From NCBI GenBank assembly GCA_005881055.1, contig VBHW01000166.1, positions 1-8,640 of the forward strand: 8,640 nt of DNA, read 5' to 3'. Numbering within the stretch: the first letter of the stretch is position 1; each line of letters starts with the position of its first letter. Positions 1 through 5,296 of this stretch are shown in pieces. A model generated the notes under the pieces. It ran no database searches. It saw only the letters and a list, made by a program, of their open reading frames with translations, and was not told where the DNA came from. Origin of the DNA: Chloroflexota bacterium. Its GTDB lineage: Bacteria; Chloroflexota; Limnocylindria; Limnocylindrales; CSP1-4. The position numbers and the translations under genes are program-made.

Positions 1-1009
1 AGGTGGTGCCGCGGTTCGTCGACCACGCGTAGTAGAGGTTGTGGTCGTCGCTGAAGACGGCGTAGACCGTGCCGGCGGCATCGACGCTGACGTTCGTGAA
101 TTGATGGCCGTATGCGACGTTCTGGTCCGGGTTCACGTAGACGGCGTGGTCCGTGAACGTGCGACCGCCGTCGCTCGAAACAGCCATGTACACGGTGTTG
201 AGGCAGGCAAACCCGCCGCAGGCCACGGTGCCGCTCGCGTCGGCCGGGCCACTGAACGTCTGGTAGATCGTGTGGCTCGCGGGATCGATGGCGAGGTTCC
301 CAGTGCTGTTGCTGTCGATGAGCCAGGCATGAGCGGCATCGAATGCGTCGGCCAACTGCGTGAAGCTCGCCCCGGCGTCATAGCTGCAGTTCACCCACAG
401 ATTGAACGCAAGGTCGTGGTACGAGACGCAAACCTTGCTCGCGTCGTCCGCGGCGATCCACTCGCGATCGTCGCCCGGGACCGAGGCGGCGACGGGGTTG
501 AGGGCCCAGGTCGCCCCGCCGTCCGTGCTCGTCGAGACATCCACGTCGGCAAGCGTCAGGCTCGAGACGTACACGTTGTACTGCCCCGAGGCGTTCCGGA
601 TCGGCGCCACCGCCAGATCCGTGTCCCCGCCGCCCGGCGCGAAGCCGGTGTCCTGCGTCGCCGACAAGTTGTTCGGCGAGAGGAGGGAGCTGAAATGCCG
701 GCCGCCATCGGTCGACTTCCAGGCAACTGTCCCGGCACCCAGGCCATTCTCCGAGCTTCCGTAGAACGCGCCATCGCGCGCGGCGCGGATCGCGGGCTCG
801 GCCGCTCCGTTCGAGCATCCGTTGCCGCCGGGGCAGACGGTGCCGGCAGGCGCGGGCGGGGTCGACGCGAGGCTGAACGTCGCGAAGCCCGCCTTCGGCT
901 TGCTGGCGCCGGCGACCGGTGACGCGGCGCCGACGAGCAGGGCGACGGTGACGACGACGGTGGGTAGGACAGCGCGGACGATGGCGCGGCTGCGCCTGAA
1001 GCTGGGCAC
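1..1009 (-). CDS. Secreted Asp-box (BNR/sialidase-fold) protein, C-terminus cut off
   Basis: The minus-strand frame starting with GTG at 1009 stays open to the window edge, giving 336 visible codons. GGGAGG at 1017-1022 lies 7 nt before this GTG and decides the start. Residues 1-35 look like a Sec signal peptide: Arg-rich N-terminus (RRSRAIVR), a hydrophobic core around 13-30, and an A-x-A-like site near VAGA. The mature part carries four Asp-boxes (S-x-D-x-G-x-x-F/W) at residues 99-106, 161-168, 209-216 and 278-285, plus a beginning fifth (STNRGT) at 330. A DREW motif sits at 181-184. Asp-boxes mark beta-propeller folds of sialidases and other exported BNR proteins. I do not see a FRIP motif or a full catalytic Arg triad, so sialidase activity is not shown; it may bind or hydrolyse an extracellular glycan, or be a non-enzymatic propeller. 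It is divergent from the YCII gene. Confidence 0.85.
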   Translation of the reverse strand, partial: MPSFRRSRAIVRAVLPTVVVTVALLVGAASPVAGASKPKAGFATFSLASTPPAPAGTVCPGGNGCSNGAAEPAIRAARDGAFYGSSENGLGAGTVAWKSTDGGRHFSSLLSPNNLSATQDTGFAPGGGDTDLAVAPIRNASGQYNVYVSSLTLADVDVSTSTDGGATWALNPVAASVPGDDREWIAADDASKVCVSYHDLAFNLWVNCSYDAGASFTQLADAFDAAHAWLIDSNSTGNLAIDPASHTIYQTFSGPADASGTVACGGFACLNTVYMAVSSDGGRTFTDHAVYVNPDQNVAYGHQFTNVSVDAAGTVYAVFSDDHNLYYAWSTNRGTT

Positions 1010-1211
1010 GGATCGACCTCCCGTTCGCTCGTTCCCCGGCGATTCGTTGCTGCGCGGGTCAACCGTGGAACGCTCATTGCAGCTCCCTCTCGGAAGCTCG
1101 CTGGCAACCGCCCGCTTCTCAACCCTGGCTCGGGAATGCGAATCTGTCGGAGCCGCGGTCAGCAGGCACTGTCTCGGGACTCGCAGACGCGCGGCGTGCT
1201 GGAGGCGACCC

Positions 1212-1565
1212 GTGAAGTTCCTGCTGCTGCTCATCCGATCCGACGCGGAGTGGGAGGCGCTTTCCGCCGAGGAGCGCGACTACGCGGCGATCGACCGCTG
1301 GTGGGGCGACCTCGCCCGAACCGGGCAGGTCCTTGCGGGGTTCGAGCTGGCTCCCGCCCGACGCGCACGAACGGTCCGCTGGGCCCGCCGCAAGCCGGTG
1401 GTGACGGACGGTCCGTTCGCCGAGTCGAAGGAGTCCATCGGCGGCTACGGGATCCTCGAGGCGCCCGATCTCGATGCGGCGGTGGCGATCGCCTCGACGT
1501 GGCCGGCCAGGGGGCACGTGATCGAGGTCCGGCCGATCGTCGACCGCGGCGCCCCGCAGCACTGA
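1212..1565 (+). CDS. YCII-family protein (DGPF motif)
   Basis: This is a 117-aa protein whose GTG start is set by GGAGG at 1201-1205, 6 nt upstream; the open frame extends further 5' but without a comparable site. The first strand (MKFLLLLIRSD) matches the usual beginning of YCII-related proteins. The diagnostic TDGPFAESKE lies at residues 65-74, followed by GGYGILEA (77-84), an alternating hydrophobic helix (DLDAAVAIAS), and the closing IEVRPI strand (104-109). The fold is a small dimeric ferredoxin-like barrel. E. coli YciI is the type member, and biochemical roles are mostly unknown. In Actinomycetota and Chloroflexota such proteins often sit next to an ECF sigma factor gene; no sigma factor follows here, so it looks like an orphan copy. 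Length is normal for the DGPF subfamily. Confidence 0.88.
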   Translation: MKFLLLLIRSDAEWEALSAEERDYAAIDRWWGDLARTGQVLAGFELAPARRARTVRWARRKPVVTDGPFAESKESIGGYGILEAPDLDAAVAIASTWPARGHVIEVRPIVDRGAPQH

Positions 1566-1619
1566 TGAGTTCGGTGGGGACCGGCGGGCGATGACATAGG
1601 CTGCATTCGACGGCATCAC

Positions 1620-2180
1620 GTGGATTACGAGCTCGAACCCACCCGTGTCTCGCGCCGCTCCGGCCGACCGGTCCTCGTCGGCGCGGCCGTCGCTGTCGTC
1701 GCCCTCGCGGTGGCCGTCATCGTCGGCGGCTGGCAGGCGACCCCGATCGGGCCGTCGTCCGCGGTCGCGCCGTCGTCCGCGATCGTTGCGAGCCCGTCTT
1801 CGCCCGGTGCGCGGGCGGCCGCCGCCGGAGCCCGGACCGGCGGGACGATTCGATCGCCCGCAGTCGTCCCGCTCTCGGCGCTGCGGTGTCATGACGTCGC
1901 ATCGGCCGCGTGCCGGCAGGTCGCTTCGGCCGCGGTCGATGCGCTCGGCCCGACCCCGATCCCGATCTTGGCCGTCGACGTGTGGCGCTCCCTCCTCTGC
2001 GGGAGCGACCTCGACTGTCCGCCCGCCCTCCTCGCGACGCTGCGGCCTGCCGGCAGCGCCGTGGTCCGACTCGGCGGCGGCGAGCCGGCCGCATGGATCA
2101 ATGTCGGCGAGCGCCTCGCGTCCGGGGGGTCGGACGCAGCGAACCTCCGGGGGCCGCTCGTGGCCTGGCTCGTCCGCTGA
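1620..2180 (+). CDS. Hypothetical single-pass membrane protein with four cysteines
   Basis: The product is 186 aa. The start is GTG at 1620; I see no clear Shine-Dalgarno sequence before it, so the start is less certain than the frame. The short N-terminus has several Arg residues (RVSRRSGR, 9-16) and is followed by one strongly hydrophobic helix at about 18-38 (PVLVGAAVAVVALAVAVIVGGW), which suggests N-in topology with the rest outside. Residues 42-65 are a Ser/Pro/Ala linker; its DNA holds a tandem 18-bp near-repeat at 1751-1785. The outer domain (about 80-186) has Cys at 90, 98, 127 and 133, possibly two disulfides, and a final amphipathic segment. I do not recognise a family. It follows the YCII gene by 54 bp in the same direction and may be co-transcribed. 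It converges on the DUF72 gene with only 9 bp between stop codons. Confidence 0.7.
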   Translation: MDYELEPTRVSRRSGRPVLVGAAVAVVALAVAVIVGGWQATPIGPSSAVAPSSAIVASPSSPGARAAAAGARTGGTIRSPAVVPLSALRCHDVASAACRQVASAAVDALGPTPIPILAVDVWRSLLCGSDLDCPPALLATLRPAGSAVVRLGGGEPAAWINVGERLASGGSDAANLRGPLVAWLVR

Positions 2181-2189
2181 GGCGGCCGG

Positions 2190-3305
2190 TCAGCTCTCCA
2201 GGTCGGCCAGGAGCGCGGCCAGCTCCCGGGCGTTCGTCGTCCCGTAGCTCGCGTAGCAGTTGTTCATGAGGACGTGCGTCTCGCGCGCCTCGGTCGCCGC
2301 CTGGCGGATCCTCGGCACCCACTCCGACAGTTCATCCCGATCGTAGAGATAGCGGAACCGCTCGGCCGGCGTGATCCCCTTCTTCTCCCACGTCTCGGCG
2401 TTTCGGCCGTGGAAGCGGACGAGGGCGAGCTCGGACGACGTCACGGCGGTCACCGGCGGCACGCTGCTCTTGAAGCCCTGCGGCTCGTCGACCATGACGA
2501 ACGCGATGTCCCGCTCGCGCAGGAACCGGAGGGTCCGCTCGGCATTCTTCTCGTTGAGCCATGACCCGTTGCGGAACTCGACGGCGCAGCGCCAGCCATC
2601 GAGGCGCTCGACGGCCTCCTCGATCGACGCCCTGCTCTCGTTCGACGGGAACACCCAGCGCGGGTATTGGAGGAGCACGGAACCCAGCTGTCCACGGTCC
2701 GCGAGCGGCGCCAGGCCGTCTCGGAACATCGTCCAGACGGTATCCCGCAACTCGTCGGGCAGGTCCTTTGCGTAGATCCTCGCCTTCGCGCGCAGGTCCT
2801 CCGGGAGCTCCTCGCGGATCGACTTCGGCAGGCGACGCGTCTCGGTGGGCTGGCCGGTCATGAGCGCGTGCGCCTTGATGTTGAACGTGAAGTCCGGGGG
2901 GGTCCGATCGACCCAGAGCTCCGAGGTCCGCAGCGCGGGCAGGGCGTAGTAGGTCGCATCGACCTCGACGACGGGAAACGTCTCCGCGTAGTAATGGAGC
3001 CGCACTTCAGCAGTGCTCGCGGCGGTCGGGTAGAAGACTCCGCTCGCGGTCATCGTCGGATCGGTCCACGAAGCGGTCCCGACGCGGACCAGTCCGCCGC
3101 CGGCCACCTGGATCGACTCGGCCGCGGCGTGCTCGATCGGCTCCGCTCGCCGGCTCGCCCCCTCCGCGCCCGGGTCGTGGGTGGCGTCCACGCTCTTGAC
3201 GTCGGGGCCGTCCCCGTCCGTGGCCTTGGCGTTCATGGTCGATGAGCCTACCGCCGGTTCGCGTGACGGGCCAGCCACGACGACGTCGGCCAGTGCGTCG
3301 ATCAC
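2190..3305 (-). CDS. DUF72 domain-containing protein (YecE-like)
   Basis: This 371-aa protein starts at GTG 3305. The start is chosen because the purine-rich GGAGGAAAGGAG (3314-3325) ends 8 nt before it; an inner ATG at 3236 (348 aa) is the alternative. Residues 1 to about 72 are polar and low in complexity, without a recognised domain. The DUF72 TIM-barrel-like domain (PF01904) follows: VRVGTASW (73-80), YYAETFPVVEVDATYYALP (106-124), FNIKAHALMTGQ (141-152), SVLLQYP (209-215), CAVEFRNGSW (240-249), LVRFHGRNAETW (295-306) and the C-terminal MNNCYASYGTTNA (347-359). The family is widespread, cytosolic and of undetermined function; E. coli YecE belongs to it. No catalytic claim is made. It is divergent from the WYL regulator across 105 bp, so that regulator could control it. 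Confidence 0.9.
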   Translation of the reverse strand: MIDALADVVVAGPSREPAVGSSTMNAKATDGDGPDVKSVDATHDPGAEGASRRAEPIEHAAAESIQVAGGGLVRVGTASWTDPTMTASGVFYPTAASTAEVRLHYYAETFPVVEVDATYYALPALRTSELWVDRTPPDFTFNIKAHALMTGQPTETRRLPKSIREELPEDLRAKARIYAKDLPDELRDTVWTMFRDGLAPLADRGQLGSVLLQYPRWVFPSNESRASIEEAVERLDGWRCAVEFRNGSWLNEKNAERTLRFLRERDIAFVMVDEPQGFKSSVPPVTAVTSSELALVRFHGRNAETWEKKGITPAERFRYLYDRDELSEWVPRIRQAATEARETHVLMNNCYASYGTTNARELAALLADLES

Positions 3306-3313
3306 TCTGCGCG

Positions 3314-3325
3314 CTCCTTTCCTCC
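3314..3325 (-). promoter_or_regulatory. Ribosome binding site that sets the DUF72 start
   Basis: On the minus strand this reads GGAGGAAAGGAG. Its proximal AAGGAG (3314-3319) is 8 nt from the GTG at 3305. The inner ATG at 3236 has no comparable site, so the longer N-terminus is favoured. Confidence 0.7.
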
Positions 3326-3357
3326 GGGTGGCTACCGCACGACTTCCGCCCCGCGAG

Positions 3358-3370
3358 TATCCCGCGGATA
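3358..3370. promoter_or_regulatory. Candidate operator: short palindrome between divergent DUF72 and WYL genes
   Basis: TATCC-CGC-GGATA is a perfect inverted repeat with 5-bp arms and a 3-bp centre. It lies about midway in the 105-bp divergent region, 53 bp from the DUF72 start and 40 bp from the WYL start. An HTH regulator binding as a dimer could use such a site, and WYL regulators often act on their own or neighbouring promoters. The arms are short, so chance is possible. Confidence 0.3.
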
Positions 3371-3397
3371 TTTGCCACCATCTGTCACGTATCGGGC

Positions 3398-3403
3398 TAT
3401 TCT
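3398..3403 (+). promoter_or_regulatory. Possible -10 element of the WYL regulator gene
   Basis: TATTCT lies 7 nt before the ATG at 3411, so transcription would begin at or next to the start codon and give a leaderless or nearly leaderless mRNA. A TTGCCA at 3372-3377 resembles a -35 box but the 20-nt spacer is long. No clear Shine-Dalgarno sequence precedes this ATG, which agrees with a leaderless message. Confidence 0.35.
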
Positions 3404-3410
3404 GTCGGGG

Positions 3411-4388
3411 ATGCGTGCCTCGCGCCTCGTCTCGTTGCTGCTGCTCCTCCAGACGCGTAGCCGGATGACGGCGGCCGAGCTGGCCGACGAGCTGGAGGTG
3501 TCGGTGCGGACGGTCCATCGGGACGTGGACGCTCTGAGTGAGGCGGGCGTCCCGATCTTCGCGGAGCGCGGGCCGCTTGGCGGGATCCGCCTCGTCGACG
3601 GGTACCGGACGCGGCTGACCGGCATGACGCCCGAGGAAGCACAGGCGCTCTTCCTCTCGGGGCTGCCCGGTCCGGCCGCGGAGCTCGGCCTCGGGACGGT
3701 CATGGCAGCCGCGCGGCTCAAGGTGCTCGCAGCGCTACCTCCCGAGCTCCGGGCGCGTGCCTCGCGGCTCGTCGAGCGCTTCCACCTCGACGCGACCGGG
3801 TGGTTCCAGGCGTCCGAGGCGGTGCCGCACCTCGCGACCCTGTCCGCGGCCGTGTGGGATGCGGTAAAGGTCGAGATCGAGTACGAACGCTCGGATCGGT
3901 CGGTCACGCGCCTCCTCGACCCGCTCGGGCTCGTCATCAAGGGCGGGGTGTGGTACCTCGTCGCACGCGCGGAGGACCAGATCCGGACGTACCGGGTATC
4001 CCGCGTCTCGTCGGCACGGCGCTGCGACGAGCGGTTCGACCGGCCGGAGGGCTTCGACCTCGCCGCCTACTGGAGCGAGTCGAGCGCGGCGTACGAGCGC
4101 GACGCGCCCCGCGTCGAGGTGGTCGTGCGGGTCCGGCCCGATCGCATCGGCAGGCTCTACGGCATGATCGGCGAACGCGCCGCCATGGCCGCGGAGCGCC
4201 TCGACGAGCCCGACCCGGACGGCTGGGCGCGGCTCCGCGTCCGGATCGAGTGGCCCACCGAGGCGTCCGCGCTCCTGCTTGCCGTCGGCGCGGACCTCGA
4301 GGTCATCGAGCCGCCCGAGATCAGGGCGGGCCTCGTGGCGATCGCGCGGCGGGTCGTCGAGCGGTATGACGCCGGCCCCGCGGCCTAG
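3411..4388 (+). CDS. WYL-domain helix-turn-helix transcriptional regulator (YafY/DeoR-like)
   Basis: This 325-aa regulator starts at ATG 3411; the beginning MRASRLVSLLLLLQ is the standard start of this family. Residues 5-60 form a DeoR/HTH_11-type winged helix, with the recognition region SVRTVHRDVDALSEAGVPIFAERG (31-54). The WYL domain follows at about 143-205 and contains the literal W181-Y182-L183, with YRVSRV (194-199) after it. The C-terminal WCX extension spans about 234-318. WYL domains are Sm-like folds proposed to bind nucleic acid or nucleotide ligands and to switch the activity of the attached regulator; several control DNA-damage or defence genes. Nothing of that kind is adjacent here, where the neighbour is DUF72. 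Length is normal. The stop codon TAG (4386-4388) overlaps the stop of the opposing small gene. Confidence 0.93.
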   Translation: MRASRLVSLLLLLQTRSRMTAAELADELEVSVRTVHRDVDALSEAGVPIFAERGPLGGIRLVDGYRTRLTGMTPEEAQALFLSGLPGPAAELGLGTVMAAARLKVLAALPPELRARASRLVERFHLDATGWFQASEAVPHLATLSAAVWDAVKVEIEYERSDRSVTRLLDPLGLVIKGGVWYLVARAEDQIRTYRVSRVSSARRCDERFDRPEGFDLAAYWSESSAAYERDAPRVEVVVRVRPDRIGRLYGMIGERAAMAAERLDEPDPDGWARLRVRIEWPTEASALLLAVGADLEVIEPPEIRAGLVAIARRVVERYDAGPAA

Positions 4389-4576
4389 CGCGACTCGATC
4401 GCGCCAGCCTGGCCAAGCACGCGCTGGCGCGGGCGAGACGCCGGGCGCCTGACCGACGCGCCGACCGGTGGGCATTCCGGCTCGGCAGGCTCGAGCATGG
4501 CGCGGTTACGAAGCTCTCGCTCGATCTCGAGCTGACGCTCGCGGTGGATGAGACGACCTAGCTCCAGGCTGAGCAT
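4385..4576 (-). CDS. Candidate small charged protein, 63 aa
   Basis: ATG at 4576 is preceded by GAGGTG (4584-4589 on the minus strand) at 7-nt spacing, a good ribosome site. The N-terminal part, MLSLELGRLIHRERQLEIER followed by ELRNR, is a plausible charged amphipathic helix. The rest is Pro/Arg-rich and probably disordered. An in-frame TTG at 4630 would add 18 residues but has no ribosome site. I do not recognise a family; short proteins with similar Leu/Arg/Glu helices occur in high-GC bacteria. The frame ends at TAG 4387-4385, overlapping the regulator's TAG within CTAG. A perfect inverted repeat at 4643-4665 lies about 67 bp upstream and could be its operator. It could still be a chance frame. 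Confidence 0.42.
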   Translation of the reverse strand: MLSLELGRLIHRERQLEIERELRNRAMLEPAEPECPPVGASVRRPASRPRQRVLGQAGAIESR

Positions 4577-4642
4577 CCGATTGCACCTCGGCTCCGGGCG
4601 ATCCCTGTGACCGCGTGGTTCATGGTGCAACCGTACCCGATG

Positions 4643-4665
4643 AACATGCCAAGAACTGGCATGTT
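4643..4665. promoter_or_regulatory. Perfect inverted repeat, candidate regulator-binding site
   Basis: The arms are AACATGCCA (4643-4651) and TGGCATGTT (4657-4665), an exact reverse complement, around AGAAC. Perfect 9-bp arms with a 5-bp centre in a relatively AT-rich patch are typical of a dimeric transcription factor operator and too short-spaced for a strong terminator. It is upstream of the candidate gene at 4385-4576. I cannot assign it to a known regulator. Confidence 0.5.
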
Positions 4666-4709
4666 AACGACAACGGGGCAGTGATCAGACCCGCAGGTCC
4701 AGATACTTG

Positions 4710-4741
4710 TCGGGCGACTGCAGAGTCGACGAGTCGCCCGA
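4710..4741. terminator. Hairpin with 10-bp perfect stem; terminator-like, no T-run
   Basis: TCGGGCGACT (4710-4719) pairs exactly with AGTCGCCCGA (4732-4741) around a 12-nt loop; the loop-side half contains GACT/AGTC, which can form a smaller alternative hairpin. There is no clear U-tract on either strand, so it may be a processing or pausing structure, or an operator, rather than an intrinsic terminator. Confidence 0.35.
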
Positions 4742-4851
4742 TTCGTCGCCAGGTATGCACCCAGCGCTTAGGTCGACCTTCGGCGGCGACCCGCCGTGCT
4801 CGCCGACCATCGAGCCACACTCTTGCGCAGTCATCCGGCGCATGAATGAAA

Positions 4852-4915
4852 CTGCCCAGCGGCGCAGGCTGCGCCCGCGACGGCTGCCCGGCGGCGCAGG
4901 CTGCGCCCGTGACGG
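4852..4915. repeat. Two tandem 32-bp repeats with palindromic core
   Basis: Copy 1 is 4852-4883 and copy 2 is 4884-4915, with 30 of 32 bases identical (differences at 4858/4890 and 4878/4910). Each has the core GGCGCAG-G-CTGCGCC, a 7-bp perfect inverted repeat with one central base. The pair lies 18-81 bp past the stop of the receiver frame on the minus strand. This is the usual place for REP-like elements or for hairpins that stabilise or end an operon transcript. Confidence 0.7.
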
Positions 4916-4933
4916 CCGCTCCGCCTCGACCGC

Positions 4934-5263
4934 CTATTCGGCGGCGATCAGGGTCGACAGGGTGTCGAGCAGCTCCTGGGGCATGTAGGGCTTGCCGAGG
5001 AACGCGTCGCAGCCGGCTTCCAGGGCCGCCTCGCGCTGCGGCGCGAGCACACCGGCGGTGAGCACCACGATCTTCGGGCGGGGAACACGCTCGGCCAGCT
5101 CCCGGATGAGGTCGAGGCCACTGCCGTCCGAGAGTTGGACGTCCAGCAAGGCCACGTCGATGGGCCAGCCTGGATCGTGGATTCGGGTCCGGGCCGCGGC
5201 GAGCGTCGTCGCCTCGACGAGCGAGGCGTCCCGGATCCGCCGATCGGTCGACCGCGCGAGCAC
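4934..5263 (-). CDS. Truncated response-regulator receiver domain (possible pseudogene)
   Basis: From GTG at 5263 the frame gives 109 aa that match only the later two-thirds of a CheY-like receiver. Visible residues are the phospho-acceptor Asp41 in VALLDVQLSDGSGL, Thr69 in IVVLTAG and Lys91-Pro92 in FLGKPYMP, followed by the last helix. The first strand and its acidic pair (the DD of ILVVDD), which bind Mg2+, are missing: upstream in the same frame is only PSGGGRSTSSA and then the kinase's TGA at 5299-5297. No ribosome site precedes the GTG. The frame is the same as the kinase's, so the two are separated by one stop and 11 sense codons. Most likely it is a decayed third receiver; a short protein unable to be phosphorylated normally, or stop readthrough, are alternatives. 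It would act with the kinase. Confidence 0.55.
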   Translation of the reverse strand: MLARSTDRRIRDASLVEATTLAAARTRIHDPGWPIDVALLDVQLSDGSGLDLIRELAERVPRPKIVVLTAGVLAPQREAALEAGCDAFLGKPYMPQELLDTLSTLIAAE

Positions 5264-5296
5264 CGCCGAGGACGTCGAGCGGCCGCCCCCCGATGG

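Larger units (their letters stand above)
4577..4933. other. Structured intergenic region between the small gene and the receiver frame
   Basis: No confident gene lies in these roughly 350 bp, and the first half is noticeably less GC-rich than the flanks. In order it contains a perfect 9-bp inverted repeat (4643-4665), a 10-bp stem hairpin (4710-4741) and two tandem 32-bp repeats (4852-4915). A 52-codon minus-strand frame (ATG at 4843 to TGA at 4685) is open across the middle without a good ribosome site; I do not count it as a gene. Confidence 0.6.

Noticed and set aside
41..922. A plus-strand open frame of 293 codons opposite the Asp-box protein.
   Set aside because: It is low-complexity Arg/Ala/Val/Gly translation with no ribosome site, while the minus strand shows a signal peptide and four Asp-boxes.
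1010..1211. Possible divergent promoters or small genes between the Asp-box and YCII genes.
   Set aside because: Apart from the two ribosome sites I found no -35/-10 pair at normal spacing, no convincing inverted repeat and no small frame with a ribosome site.
1751..1785. Tandem 18-bp near-repeat.
   Set aside because: It encodes a Ser/Ala/Pro linker (PSSAVAPSSAIVA) in the membrane protein, so an ordinary low-complexity linker explains it.
4622..4684. A 20-codon plus-strand frame across the 9-5-9 inverted repeat.
   Set aside because: No ribosome site, and its sequence is largely determined by the inverted repeat.
4852..4915. Possible CRISPR array from the 32-bp repeats.
   Set aside because: There are only two units, directly abutting without spacers, and no cas genes.
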